Source: Amphiura filiformis (Eukaryota > Echinodermata > Ophiuroidea > Amphilepidida > Amphiuridae). From it: 64,000 nucleotides of DNA. The notes below the pieces were generated by a model that searched no databases, had not been told where the DNA came from, and saw only the letters and a list, made by a program, of their open reading frames with translations. The stretch lies in contig NC_092646.1 of the NCBI RefSeq assembly GCF_039555335.1, positions 22,918,893 through 22,982,892 of the forward strand, in the 5' to 3' direction. This document shows, piece after piece, positions 12,054 through 24,670 of this stretch. Positions within the stretch are counted from its first letter, which is position 1. Every line of letters begins with the position of its first letter. The translations under genes and the position numbers were made by a program.

Positions 12054-13024
12054 TTAAAAAAAGTGATTGCAATAATGTGTTTAGCGATATATTTAATTTT
12101 AAACATCATAATTATAACTCGTTATTTTTCCTGTTCACGCTCTCACATAGGTCTTCCATATCTGGGTATATCAAATACCCAGATTTGGAAGCATAGAAGT
12201 GGGTCGTTTATGCCGTGTGCATGGCCAGGCTGTAGACTGCATGCCCTATAATAGCATCCATAAGGGGATGACTTTATTTTTTTCAAATTAAAAAATAAAA
12301 TATATTTCTTTCTTATTTATTTTCTCTCTTTCAGTGACTTTCTTTTACTTTTAGTCCACATTTTAAACAAAACATTGCTTTGTCTTTTTGGTGTTTTTTT
12401 TTCTTTCTTTCTAAATACTATCCTTCAATATACTCAAACATGTTCAGCATTCAAACATGTTTACAAAGTGATTGCATTATATAATGCGTTTAGTGATAAT
12501 ATATATTTCATTTTAAACTTCATAACTCGTTATTTTTCCTGTTCACGCGCCCACATAGGTCTTCCATATCTGGGTATATCAAATACCCAGATTTGGAAGC
12601 ACAGAAGTTGGTCGTTTAATGTCGTGTGCATGGTCAGGCTGTAGACTGTATAATAACATCCTTTAATTAGATAATTAATTAAGATCTTTGTAAAGGGTTG
12701 ACTTTCTTTTTCAAATTAGAAAATTAGATTATATTTCTTTCTTATTTGTTTTCTCTCTCTCAGTGACTTTCTTTTAATTTTATTCCACATTTTTGACAAA
12801 ACATTGCTTTGTCTTTTTTCGTGTGTTTTTTCGTTCTTTCTAAACACTATCCCTCAATATACTTATCAAATTTGCAAATTAGAAAATTATATTTCTTTCT
12901 TATTTGTTTTTTCTCTTTCAGTGACTTTCTTTTAATTTTATTCCATATGTTTTAACAAAACATTGTTTTGTCTTTTTAGCATGGAGGATGAGTTATTGTA
13001 TAATATTAAACAGTTTTGAACTGA

Positions 13025-13200
13025 TTTTCTTTCTTTCATTTGTTTTTCTTCCTTTCTTTTCATCTAAAATCGGACTAATTATATTTTCAAGGGCGGATTC
13101 GTTTGTTTTCTTTCTTTTCATCTAAAATCGGGCTAATTATTATATTTTGAAGGGCGGATTCGTTTGCTTCCTTTCTTTTCATCTAAAATCGGCATATCGG
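13025..13200 (+). repeat. ~66-bp tandem repeat, three copies
   Basis: TTTTCATCTAAAATCGG(A/G)CTAATTAT followed by AAGGGCGGATTCGTTTG occurs twice in full and a third time up to TAAAATCGG. It is followed by CTTT/CCTT simple repeats to about 13290. Confidence 0.7.
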
Positions 13201-13299
13201 AAAGACTGAATGGACAGGGCAGGGAACCCATCTTTTTTTTATTCCGCAAGTTTCTTTCTTTCTTCCTTCCTTCCTTCCTTCTTTTTTTCTTAGTGCTAT

Positions 13300-13984
13300 A
13301 AGCACTATCCCTCAATATACTCAAACATGTTTAACATTCAAGTTTAGTGATATAGGGGCTTAGAAGTGTGATTTCATTTTAAACTTTTTTTTTTAATCTT
13401 TCGACAGTCATGGTGTTACCGTGTTACTGTCTATGATTTATTAAACATTTGCATATACAAATGAAAGATGGCTGATTAAAAAAAAAATTATCAATGATAA
13501 GAATCTGGTTATATTATAGAATCCATTGATTTTATATATATTATACAGATTCCATTGATTAATAATAGCACACCAGTCAATGATTAATACCAAAGAATTC
13601 AATATCCTAGCCATTCAGCTATTGCTCCTATTATATAACGTGACATTGCGCTAATCACCTTGTCAAGTGGACAATTGTTATGATATCCTTTCCTGTATCG
13701 TTTATCATTATTTTATTATTATAACCAATATAGTTCCCCAAAATGGTACTAATTTTGTTAGATGAACAACTAAGTAAATAATAATAAATCAATAAATGAT
13801 AAAATATGTTATGATAATAAATAAATAAACAGCCTATAAATAGATAAAAGATACATTATAAATACATAATTAGAAGAAAGAGAATAATGATAGGCCCTAT
13901 AAACAAATTAAATTCTCCAATGTGACTTTTATTATAATACAAATAGTCCGGGTAATATCAATAATAAAACCACAGTATATTTAT
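13300..13984. other. No gene supported
   Basis: AT-rich sequence with many ATAA and AATAAAT words. No exon or element end is seen. Confidence 0.5.
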
Positions 13985-14101
13985 AATAATATTAATAACA
14001 CTAATAATAATAATAATAATAATAATAAGAAGAAGAATAAGAATAATAAAAATAATAACAATAATAATAATAATATTAAATAATAATAATAATAATAACA
14101 C

Positions 14102-14172
<71 letters not shown>

Positions 14173-14175
14173 TAC
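13985..14175 (+). repeat. (AAT)n-type microsatellite
   Basis: AATAATAAT repeats with interruptions (ATTAAT, AGAAGAAG) from 13985, and a clean run from about 14105 to 14172. Confidence 0.95.
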
Positions 14176-14287
14176 AATTCTGATGATAGAAAGCAAAATT
14201 AAATCTTCAGAGCAATAATTTCTTCCGTTTTGACAGTTGTACCGTCCGTGATCATGATGCAATTTAGTTTTACGTGTTGACTTCGCT

Positions 14288-14555
14288 CCATACGTTCATG
14301 CTCATTTCAAGGAAATTCCTAGTTTGTGCAGTGCAGGCTGCTCAAACTCGGAAATTCGGCTGTTTGAGCATGCGCATATCAAAGAAATTCCCAGTTTGCG
14401 CACGCTGCTCGAAATTGGAAATTCGGCTGCGCAAACTAGGGAATTCGTTCAAATGCGCATCTTAATTAATTACGTGCGCAAAGTCGAGATATCACTGAAA
14501 TGAGCATGCTCAAAGTCGGGAAATCACTACTATGCGCATGCGCAAAACGGTGCGT
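14288..14555. repeat. Second cluster of TTTGCGCA / GCTCAAACT modules
   Basis: It shares vocabulary with 8591-8870: GGAAATTCCTAGTTTGTGCA, GCTCAAACTCGGAAATTC, TTCCCAGTTTGCGCACG, TGCGCAAACTAGGGAATTC and CTCAAAGTCGGGAAATC. The modules alternate orientation. Short open frames here are by-products. Confidence 0.55.
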
Positions 14556-14680
14556 CCTTTCTTGATATCCGGGGTCTCACATAGCTCGAGGAGGCAGCAC
14601 CACAGAACCGCCCGGTGTTTTTCATGAAACTATTATATTATGCCGTACTGTTCGTGTTTCTAAATAAGACCCGAAAATAA

Positions 14681-15063
14681 GGCCAAGTAAAATAAAAAAA
14701 ACATGTATATCGTCCTCGCCCTCACCAATTTTTGGAGATTTTCAAATATTTTTGTTAATTTTCCTATTTGCTTCCTTACTTTGTTTCTAAAATTGTTGTG
14801 ATAAAAAGACATGTTCAGAAGTTCTTGGTTATCATTTATAAACACATTGCAAACACTTTCTTCAAGCTAGGGGTAGGGCTGTGGGGAAATTACAAAAATA
14901 TTAGGGGGCCTCCCCGATTTTATGTGTTGACAAACACTTTGCAATTGCAATATTACACAGAAATGAATGGTAAAAAATAACATAATAACAAATAATAAGG
15001 ACCTCCCTCACTGATTTTTGAAAAAGTCCGGACGATATACATGTCATATTTTTTTACTTGGCC
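14681..15063. mobile_element. TIR element (MITE), ~383 bp
   Basis: The left end GGCCAAGTAAAATAAAAAAAACATG and following GTATATCGTCC are inverted at the right (GGACGATATACATGTCATATTTTTTTACTTGGCC). The interior (14765-14960) is related to 1330-1390 and 1860-2320. It ends 35 bases before the 28-bp minisatellite. Confidence 0.7.
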
Positions 15064-15097
15064 TAAGTGAATTCTACTGTAGACATGACTGCATCAT

Positions 15098-18000
15098 GTT
15101 CTGTAGGATTGGCTCTGTCGTGTTGATTCTGTAGGATTGGCTCTCTCGTGCTGATTCTGTAGGATTGGCTCTGTCGTGCTGATTCTGTAGGATTGGCTCT
15201 CTCGTGCTGATTCTGTAGGATTGGCTCTCTCGTGCTGATTCTGTAGGAATGGCTCTGTCGTGCTGATTCTGTAGGATTGGCTCTGTCGTGCTGATTCTGT
15301 AGGCATGGCTCTGTCGTGCTGATTTTGTAGGAATGGCTCTGTCGTGCTGATTCTGTAGGATTGGCTCTGTCGTGCTGATTCTGTAGGTATGGCTCTGTCG
15401 TGCTGATTCTGTAGGAATGGCTCTGTCGTGCTGATTCTGTAGGATTGGCTCTGTCGTGCTGATTCTGTAGGATTGGCTCTCTCGTCGTGCTGATTGATTC
15501 TGTAGGATTGGCTCTCTCGTGCTGATTCTGTAGGATTGGCTCTGTCGTGCTGATTCTGTAGGATTGGCTCTCTCGTGCTGATTCTGTAGGATTGGCTCTG
15601 TTTTGCTGATTGATTCTGTAGGATTGGCTCTGTCGTGCTGATTCTGTAGGAATGGCTCTGTCGTGCTGATTCTGTAGGATTGGCTCTCTCGTGCTGATTC
15701 TGTAGGATTGGCTCTGTCGTGCTGATTCTGTAGGATTGGCTCTGTCGTGCTGATTCTGTAGGAATGGCTCTGTCGTGCTGGTTCTGTAGGATTGGCTCTC
15801 TCGTGCTGATTCTGTAGGATTGGCTCTCTCGTGCTGATTCTGTAGGATTGGCTCTGTTTTGCTGATTGATTCTGTAGGATTGGCTCTGTCGTGCTGAGTC
15901 TGTAGGTATGGCTCTCTCGTGCTGATTCTGTAGGATTGGCTCTCTCGTGCTGATTCTGTAGGATTGGCTCTGTTTTGCTGATTGATTCTGTAGGATTGGC
16001 TCTGTCGTGCTGATTCTGTAGGATAATTGGCTCTGTCGTGCTGATTCTGTAGGATTGGCTCTGTCGTGCTGATTCTGTAGGATTGGCTCTGTCGTGCTGA
16101 TTCTGTAGGATTGGCTCTCTCGTGCTGATTCTGTAGGATTGGCTCTCTCGTGCTGATTCTGTAGGTATGGCTCTGTCGTGCTGATTTTGTAGGAATGGCT
16201 CTGTCGTGCTGATTCTGTAGGAATGGCTCTGTCGTGCTGATTCTGTAGGATTGGCTCTGTCGTGCTGATTCTGTAGGATTGGCTCTGTCGTGCTGATTCT
16301 GTAGGATTGGCTCTGTCGTGCTGATTCTGTAGGATTGGCTCTGTCGTGCTGATTCTGTAGGATTGGCTCTCTCGTGCTGATTCTGTAGGATTGGCTCTCT
16401 CGTCGTGCTGATTGATTCTGTAGGATTGGCTCTCTCGTGCTGATTCTGTAGGATTGGCTCTGTCGTGCTGATTCTGTAGGATTGGCTCTCTCGTGCTGAT
16501 TCTGTAGGATTGGCTCTGTTTTGCTGATTGATTCTGTAGGATTGGCTCTGTCGTGCTGATTCTGTAGGAATGGCTCTGTCGTGCTGATTCTGTAGGATTG
16601 GCTCTCTCGTGCTGATTCTGTAGGATTGGCTCTGTCGTGCTGATTCTGTAGGATTGGCTCTCTCGTGCTGATTCTGTAGGATTGGCTCTCTCGTGCTGAT
16701 TCTGTAGGATTGGCTCTGTTTTGCTGATTGATTCTGTAGGATTGGCTCTGTCGTGCTGAGTCTGTAGGTATGGCTCTGTCGTGCTGATTCTGTAGGAATG
16801 GCTCTGTCGTGCTGATTCTGTAGGAATGGCTCTGTCGTGCTGATTCTGTAGGATTGGCTCTCTCGTGCTGATTTTGTAGGAATGGCTCTGTCGTGCTGAT
16901 TTTGTAGGATTGGCTCTGTCGTGCTGATTCTGTAGGATTGGCTCTCTCGTGCTGATTTTGTAGGAATGGCTCTGTCGTGCTGATTCTGTAGGATTGGCTC
17001 TCTCGTGCTGATTCTGTAGGATTGGCTCTGTCGTGCTGATTCTGTAGGATTGGCTCTCTCGTGCTGATTCTGTAGGATTGGCTCTCTCGTGCTGATTCTG
17101 TAGGAATGGCTCTGTCGTGCTGATTTTGTAGGAATGGCTCTGTCGTGCTGATTCTGTAGGATTGGCTCTGTCGTGCTGATTCTGTAGGATTGGCTCTGTC
17201 GTGCTGATTCTGTAGGAATGGCTCTGTCGTGCTGATTCTGTAGGAATGGCTCTGTCGTGCTGATTCTGTAGGAATGGCTCTGTCGTGCTGATTCTGTAGG
17301 TATGGCTCTGTCGTGCTAATTTTGTAGGAATGGCTCTCTCGTCGTGCTGATTCTGTAGGATTGGCTCTGTCGTGCTGATTCTGTAGGATTGGCTCTGTCG
17401 TGCTGATTCTGTAGGATTGGCTCTGTCGTGCTGATTCTGTAGGAATGGCTCTGTCGTGCTGATTTTGTAGGAATGGCTCTCTCGTGCTGATTCTGTAGGA
17501 ATGGCTCTCTCGTGCTGATTCTGTAGGTATGGCTCTGTTTTGCTGATTGATTCTGTAGGATTGGCTCTCTCGTGCTGATTCTGTAGGATTGGCTCTGTCG
17601 TGCTGATTTTGTAGGAATGGCTCTGTCGTGCTGATTCTGTAGGAATGGCTCTCTCGTGCTGATTCTGTAGGATTGGCTCTCTCGTGCTGATTCTGTAGGA
17701 ATGGCTCTGTCGTGCTGATTTTGTAGGAATGGCTCTGTCGTGCTGATTCTGTAGGAATGGCTCTGTCGTGCTGATTCTGTAGGATTGGCTCTGTCGTGCT
17801 GATTCTGTAGGATTGGCTCTGTCGTGCTGATTCTGTAGGATTGCATTGGCTCTCTCGTGCTGATTCTGTAGGATTGGCTCTGTTTTGCTGATTCTGTAGG
17901 TATGGCTCTGTCGTGCTGATTTTGTAGGAATGGCTCTCTCGTCGTGCTGATTCTGTAGGAATGGCTCTGTCGTGCTGATTCTGTAGGTATGGCTCTGTTT

Positions 18001-19861
18001 TGCTGATTCTGTAGGTATGGCTCTGTTTTGCTGATTGATTCTGTAGGATTGGCTCTCTCGTGCTGATTCTGTAGGATTGGCTCTGTCGTGCTGATTCTGT
18101 AGGTATGGCTCTGTCGTGCTGATTCTGTAGGATTGGCTCTGTCGTGCTGATTTTGTAGGAATGGCTCTCTCGTCGTGCTGATTCTGTAGGATTGGCTCTG
18201 TCGTGCTGATTCTGTAGGATTGGCTCTGTCGTGCTGATTTTGTAGGAATGGCTCTGTCGTGCTGATTCTGTAGGAATGGCTCTATCGTGCTGATTCTGTA
18301 GGTATGGCTCTGTCGTGCTGATTTTGTAGGAATGGCTCTCTCGTCGTGCTGATTCTGTAGGATTGGCTCTGTCGTGCTGATTCTGTAGGATTGGCTCTGT
18401 CGTGCTGATTCTGTAGGATTGGCTCTGTCGTGCTGATTCTGTAGGAATGGCTCTGTCGTGCTGATTTTGTAGGAATGGCTCTCTCGTGCTGATTCTGTAG
18501 GAATGGCTCTCTCGTGCTGATTCTGTAGGTATGGCTCTGTTTTGCTGATTGATTCTGTAGGATTGGCTCTCTCGTGCTGATTCTGTAGGATTGGCTCTGT
18601 CGTGCTGATTTTGTAGGAATGGCTCTCTCGTGCTGATTCTGTAGGAATGGCTCTCTCGTGCTGATTCTGTAGGATTGGCTCTCTCGTGCTGATTCTGTAG
18701 GAATGGCTCTGTCGTGCTGATTTTGTAGGAATGGCTCTGTCGTGCTGATTCTGTAGGAATGGCTCTCTCGTGCTGATTCTGTAGGATTGGCTCTCTCGTG
18801 CTGATTCTGTAGGAATGGCTCTGTCGTGCTGATTTTGTAGGAATGGCTCTGTCGTGCTGATTCTGTAGGAATGGCTCTGTCGTGCTGATTCTGTAGGATT
18901 GGCTCTGTCGTGCTGATTCTGTAGGATTGGCTCTGTCGTGCTGATTCTGTAGGATTGCATTGGCTCTCTCGTGCTGATTCTGTAGGATTGGCTCTGTTTT
19001 GCTGATTCTGTAGGTATGGCTCTGTCGTGCTGATTTTGTAGGAATGGCTCTCTCGTCGTGCTGATTCTGTAGGAATGGCTCTGTCGTGCTGATTCTGTAG
19101 GTATGGCTCTGTTTTGCTGATTCTGTAGGTATGGCTCTGTTTTGCTGATTGATTCTGTAGGATTGGCTCTCTCGTGCTGATTCTGTAGGATTGGCTCTGT
19201 CGTGCTGATTCTGTAGGTATGGCTCTGTCGTGCTGATTCTGTAGGATTGGCTCTGTCGTGCTGATTTTGTAGGAATGGCTCTCTCGTCGTGCTGATTCTG
19301 TAGGATTGGCTCTGTCGTGCTGATTCTATAGGATTGGCTCTGTCGTGCTGATTCTGTAGGATTGGCTCTGTCGTGCTGATTCTGTAGGATTGGCTCTCTC
19401 GTGCTGATTCTGTAGGATTGGCTCTCTCGTGCTGATTCTGTAGGATTGGCTCTGTCGTGCTGATTCTGTAGGATTGGCTCTGTCGTGCTGATTCTGTAGG
19501 ATTGGCTCTCTCGTGCTGATTCTGTAGGTATGGCTCTCTCGTGCTGATTCTGTAGGATTGGCTCTCTCGTGCTGATTCTGTAGGATTGGCTCTGTTTTGC
19601 TGATTGATTCTGTAGGATTGGCTCTGTCGTGCTGATTCTGTAGGATTGGCTCTGTCGTGCTGATTCTGTAGGATTGGCTCTGTCGTGCTGATTCTGTAGG
19701 ATTGGCTCTGTCGTGCTGATTCTGTAGGATTGGCTCTGTCGTGCTGATTCTGTAGGATTGGCTCTGTCGTGCTGATTCTGTAGGTATGGCTCTGTCGTGC
19801 TGATTCTGTAGGTATGGCTCTGTCGTGCTGATTCTGTAGGATTGGCTCTGTCGTGCTGATG
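15098..19861 (+). repeat. 28-bp minisatellite, ~168 units
   Basis: The unit is GGCTCTGTCGTGCTG followed by ATTCTGTAGGATT. Variants are GTCG/CTCG/GTTTT in the first half and GGATT/GGAAT/GGTAT in the second, with occasional +3 (TCG), +4 (TGAT) and +5 (CATTG) insertions. On the minus strand the unit has no stop codon in any of the three frames. A 1590-codon open frame (period 28 residues = three 28-bp units) therefore results even with indels. It is not evidence for a protein. Blocks within the array are duplicated: 15481 onward recurs at 16399 (offset 918), and 17841-18200 recurs at 18955 (offset 1114). Confidence 0.95.
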
Positions 19862-20026
19862 CTCAATTATATTGACTTATACCGATACTTAAAGCCATAT
19901 TATAATATATAAAAATAGATTAGTATTAATTTTCAATAAAATATTAGCATTTACTGTCAGATATGTCCCCTTAATTTTGAGCCGAACAAGTGAGGTAAAG
20001 CAAAGAAAATCGGAATTTACAACTAT

Positions 20027-20054
20027 ATAGCGCCAATGCATGCATTGGCGCTAT
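20027..20054. repeat. 28-bp perfect palindrome
   Basis: The half-site ATAGCGCCAATGCA is followed directly by its exact reverse complement, with no spacer. It can form a cruciform; it may be the fused ends of a foldback element. Confidence 0.8.
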
Positions 20055-20243
20055 TCATCACCTCCTAAATTTTCCGATGGGGAAATCCGCCCCCCCCCCC
20101 CAAAAAAAAATCCTGATATAAGAAAAAGTAAAGCAATAATTGCTCCTCCTTTTGAGCACTATATAAACATATGCGAAACTGGCCCGATCAAATAGCAAAA
20201 CACACCAGTTCGGGGGCCAAAAAAAATTAAAATTGAAAAAATA

Positions 20244-20924
20244 CCCAGCAAACACAAAAACGTTTTAAAAACGTTTTAAGTAAGTTATATTTGGGCTTTT
20301 GATTTAGGTAAAAACGTTTTAATAACATTAAAATGTCGGGTTATATAAAGGTCATGATAACGTTTTAAAACGTTTTGTATGAAAACACACTACAACAATA
20401 CCGTATTTGTTTTCAAAAAATGTTATTGTAAACTATTTTTGCAAACATTTTTGTCAAATATTGTGTCAATACTTAAATAACATTATGTTAAAATGTTTGA
20501 ACTCAGCAAACACAGAAATGTTCTTAAAATGTTTTTTTCAAAACCTTTTAATAACATTGAAATGTTGGGTTATATAAAGGTCATGAAAACGTTTTTAAAA
20601 CGTTATTGAAAATATTTTGGGCAAACATTTTTCGCAAAATATTTTTTTAACCCCAAAATAACATTTTGTTTAGAATGTTTTGTATCAAGTATTCAAGAAT
20701 GTTTTTAGAATGTTATTAAAACGTTTCATACCCTTTATATAACCCGACATTTAAACGTTTCCTGTAAAACATTTTTGTTTGTTGAGCACTAGTTTATCAA
20801 AAAATGTTTTTTAAGGCTATGAAAACGTTTTATACTCTTAATATACCCTTTATATAACCCGACATTTAAACGTTTTCTGACAACCTTTTGCGAATGATGT
20901 CGAAAACGTTTTGTGTTTGCTGGG
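20244..20924. mobile_element. TA-flanked MITE with AACGTTTT subrepeats, ~681 bp
   Basis: Ends are CCCAGCAAACACAAAAACG at the left and CGTTTTGTGTTTGCTGGG at the right, each flanked by TA. The interior holds many copies of AAAACGTTTT, and of TGTCGGGTTATATAAAGGTCATGA in direct and inverted orientation. No coding capacity. A partial relative occurs at 55826-55930. A TA target fits Tc1/mariner-like elements, but the family is not certain. Confidence 0.75.
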
Positions 20925-22091
20925 TAAGTCTCCTGACTGACCAGTGGCGGCACCAGGATTTTTTTCAGGGGGGAAGTGAATTTCAGGGGGGGGGGGCAAT
21001 ATCAACCAATTTTGCACAAAATTGCTGCAAAAGTGGAGGGGGAAACCAAAGACACATATGTAAATTTCCCCAGATTTAGTTGTATTTTTCCCAGTTTTTG
21101 ATCCGATTGGTGCACAATCATGTTTGTAAGCTTTTGTAAGCTTTTGTAGATGATATAAAATTCTATGCCAGTATTTCCAAGACCAAATCCAGATGTTGCA
21201 TGTTGCCATCATTTTGTCAAACAAAAGCACTGACAACCCAAACTTGCCCAGGTTAAAAGTGATATAAAGAGTCTCAATGCGCGCGAAGCACACATAAATT
21301 TTGGGTTTTAAAGTGGAAAACTTTTTTCCCCCCCCCCCCCCCCCCTTCGGGTACCTAACACTTTTTGGATTCCCCAGGGGCTATTTTAACGTGCCTCCTG
21401 GCACGTTCGTGCAGTGATAATAGAAATCCGTGCAGTGAGAAATAAAACTCTGTGCTTGAAATAGTTCTGTACGGTACTAGTTTCAGCCCGAAATTAAAGA
21501 AGTTCCTCCACAAAGCAAGTCTGATCTAGTCGGGAAATCCTATATTGTATAGTTTGTGGCGATCAGTCAAACATTCAATTGGCAGGGGAAATCAAGAACA
21601 ACGCCTCTGGTAACGCCCTCTCCTCCCATTTGTTTGGTCACCGTGGTGCAAAGCCACTGGACGTGAAAATCCGCAACAGGCGTGGGGACAGCTTCATTTA
21701 CCGGACAGAAATGGTCCAGAATTGCCCTGTGCATCTTCTTTTTTAGACCATTGATTAAACACCTTAATTTAGGGCAAAATAGTGTAATGTTGCAAATTAC
21801 CACAACATATCACCTTTGTTTGTACTAAAATAGTGTAAAATGGAAAGGTTTTGCGCGCTTCGTGCGCAATTGTCCCAATAAAACAGACCAAGAATTATGA
21901 CCATCAGGAACATTTTCATCGCCACTCACCCCTGATATGCCACCGGGGACACCAATAAAAAAGCAAGTGCAACGGGACTTTTTATAATCAAAATTTACAA
22001 TACTTATGGCCAAATTAATGTGAAAAAGGTTAAAAGCGCGGCTTTTCTCCACATGCTCAAGGAAACCTTTAAAGACCATATAATAACCTTG
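20925..22091. other. Repeat-derived sequence, no gene supported
   Basis: A CAGTGGCGGCACCAGGATTT segment at about 20941 resembles hAT-type element ends. C- and G-runs occur at 20980 and 21325. Short open frames such as 20850-21293 (-) show no recognisable domain. Confidence 0.5.
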
Positions 22092-22603
22092 TATGAGTCA
22101 TTTTACAGCGATACCCATTTTAACTCTTTGTCCACGAGGCACCATAATTTGAATGACAGCACACAATGTGAAATAAGGACACCAGATCTTAAACTGGCTT
22201 TAACTTAAATCAAGGCTTTTTTTTGCGTTCTTTCAATTCCTGTTTTCGGTTCAAACTAACTTTTTAATATTACTTTTAAGTCCTTCATACCTCACCAATT
22301 CCCTGTAATGTGTCCAACTTATACTGGATATTTTGTAATTCACACCACTTCAATTTGCACACATTCCTTTCGACATTTGAAAAACCCGCCCACGAATGAA
22401 TATTTTTAATGTACTGGTAAATAGGCAAATAACAACAAATGTTTCCTCTACTTATACAAGACCAGGGACAATAAAACTTTGGGTGCTCCATTTTACTTCA
22501 GTGCCAATAGAAAATGGTATAATAGTATAGTGTGCTGGCATTCAAAGTGTAGATGTCTCGTGGACAAGCATTAAAATTGGGTATCGCTGTAAAATGTGTC
22601 ATA
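22092..22603. mobile_element. Inverted-repeat element, ~0.5 kb
   Basis: The left arm (TTTTACAGCGATACCCATTTTAA, TTGTCCACGAG, TTGAATGACAGCACAC) is inverted in the right arm (GTGTGCTGGCATTCAA, CTCGTGGACAA, TTAAAATTGGGTATCGCTGTAAAA). The arms span about 90 bases. The ends are not sharp. Non-autonomous. Confidence 0.6.
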
Positions 22604-24198
22604 AAAACAGAACGGCAAGTGCTAATTACTTCGTTTTTTCACACAAGGCTACTAATGAATATATCATGTGTTTTAAATCCTAAAAGTTCAATCTGGTTAT
22701 AAAATAAAGATGAATTCTTTGCACTATTGCACTTTTGGACTCACCCTGTATATTGCTTGTAGAAAATAAACACCATGTTTATGCACTGAACATCTAGTGT
22801 TGAGCACTATAGCAGAGTGTGTTTAATCTTTTGTAATGAATTTGTATGCAACTTTTTTATGCAATTTGCCGACAACTTATGCACCTTTGCATCACTTAAG
22901 TTGCAGAAATTTTATCACATTCACATTGTGAGACTTAACGCTACTGTGCGACAGGGTAAAAGATGGTAGGGACACGTGTCCATTTTATTCACCATTTAAT
23001 AAAGAGGTTCTGTGTACTTTTATGGAGTTTTCAATAATGACAATTCAATTAAATGGAATGATATTTTAAATGAAACCTATTACCTTTCTATGTAAATCAA
23101 AAGGAGTTTTATATTATTATTATATTTTACAGATATTAATTTGTGCAATTGTAGGCACCTGTGCGCATTTTATGCATTTTTGCAGAGATTGTATTCGTTT
23201 TTGCATATCAATACCATCAATACCATAAACTAATGACATTTATGATCCTAGTCTGTACTTTCATGGAGCTGTAGGTAATTGAAAATGAAATGAATTTGTG
23301 AAATACATTAGTGAACCAGACATGAATCAATTTTCAACTTTAAGTGCATATCATTAGATTGATAAACTTTACTTCGGGGACTGTTAATGTCAAAAATGTC
23401 ATTTTTTTAAATATAACTTGTCATAAAATTTTTATTATATCGCAAATTTCAATTTGGTATGTCTGAGTGATGTGCTCTTAGCTCTCAGCCCTTAACTTCA
23501 AAAATGAGTCAGTAAAATGCGTGATTGTAACGCGTGATTGGTAAATATTTACAGAACTCAAGGGGAGACAGCCCCTCTGCAGCAACCCCTTCCCCTAAAG
23601 CTTGTCTCCGCTAGCTATCTTTTAGATTTTACGTTTGCTAACGTGCAGTGACTTTTTCTTCTAAAATAGCCCCTGATTCCCCCTCCCTTTTTACCAGCTC
23701 ACCCCACCAAGGTATTCCTGAACACTCCCTTAATGAACACTCCCTTAATCCCCCCATACTTTTGTTGGTCATTCGAAAGAAAACGCTTAAACCGCACCTT
23801 ACACACGTACCTAAATCAGACCTTATTAGGGGGAACTGAACAACCTGCCCCCCCCCACTTTCAATGTGCAGAGCCACTGTTAATTATTTGTTTATGGTTT
23901 TTGGGGCACCCGCCTTAAGTGGGCGCACCTATAGGCATGACTTTGTGAAAAGCTTCTAATTTCACTCTTGCTAGATTTACTTCGCAATTCATGAATTGTT
24001 TTGCTAAAACTATGCCCATATGCCCAACTCAGAAATAAAACCACAATTTGTTTGGATTTTATTTTATTATTGTTTTCTGATATGCACGGGATAAAATGTT
24101 GAGCGTATATTCTTTGTTTAAAATACAAAATTAATGGACTCATAAAAACACCTAATAAATTCAGACCTTTGACCTTTGTATGCCCTCAACCGGTTTAC
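22604..24198. other. No gene supported
   Basis: AT-rich sequence; only short frames. A C-rich stretch lies at about 23680-23910. Nothing recognisable. Confidence 0.5.
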
Positions 24199-24359
24199 TT
24201 CTTCTTCTTCTTCTTCTTCCAGTTATAGTGAAGGCTTCTTGAAAAGAAGATTACTCACTCCAGAGTGGTGGGTGCGCAGACATATGACGCAGACAAGAGA
24301 TCACAGGTGCAAAAAATGTACAGTGAAGTGCTGATTAAAAATTTGATGCTGTCTGCTGT

Positions 24360-24670
24360 CTAGATGGAGCCGTCCCTCAATGCCATCTTGAAGGCATTGA
24401 GTGTTGGGAAGGCTGATGGATCCTTCTTTAAGGAATTCCAATCCCTACTTGTGCGTGGGAAGAAGGAAGATAGGTACACTTGCGAGCTGCAATATGGCGT
24501 CCAGATGCGGGAGTTATGACCTCTGGTGTTGGATGTTGCTTCAGTGACGTGATCTTTCCAACTGATGTCAACCAGATCGGAGTGAATCCTGTAGAGCATA
24601 GTTAGCCGGCTTTGGCGACGTCTACTTTGTAGAGATGGCCACTGGAGCTCACTCAGCAGGGGGTAACACT
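24360..24670 (-). pseudogene. LINE ORF C-terminal extension
   Basis: A third frame continues the protein (LLSELQWPSLQSRRRQSRL, TMLYRIHSDLVDI, RTSRDWNSLKKD) to a stop at 24360. The RxxxRLxMxYRI and RTxxxWNxL patterns are those of the C-terminal region of CR1/L2/Jockey-type ORF2 proteins. Between this stop and the GAA tail lie about 140 bases of 3' untranslated sequence. Confidence 0.85.

Noticed and set aside
15098..19861. CRISPR array
   Set aside because: There are no unique spacers, the repeats are contiguous, and the context is eukaryotic.
15094..19866. 1590-codon minus-strand open frame as a giant repeat protein
   Set aside because: The 28-bp unit lacks stops in all three minus-strand frames, so the open frame is a necessary by-product. 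There is no start context, no splice signals, and variation is at the nucleotide-unit level, not codon level.
24199..24219. Microsatellite independent of the LINE
   Set aside because: The GAA-type repeat lies just beyond the LINE stop codon in the right orientation and is better explained as its 3' tail.
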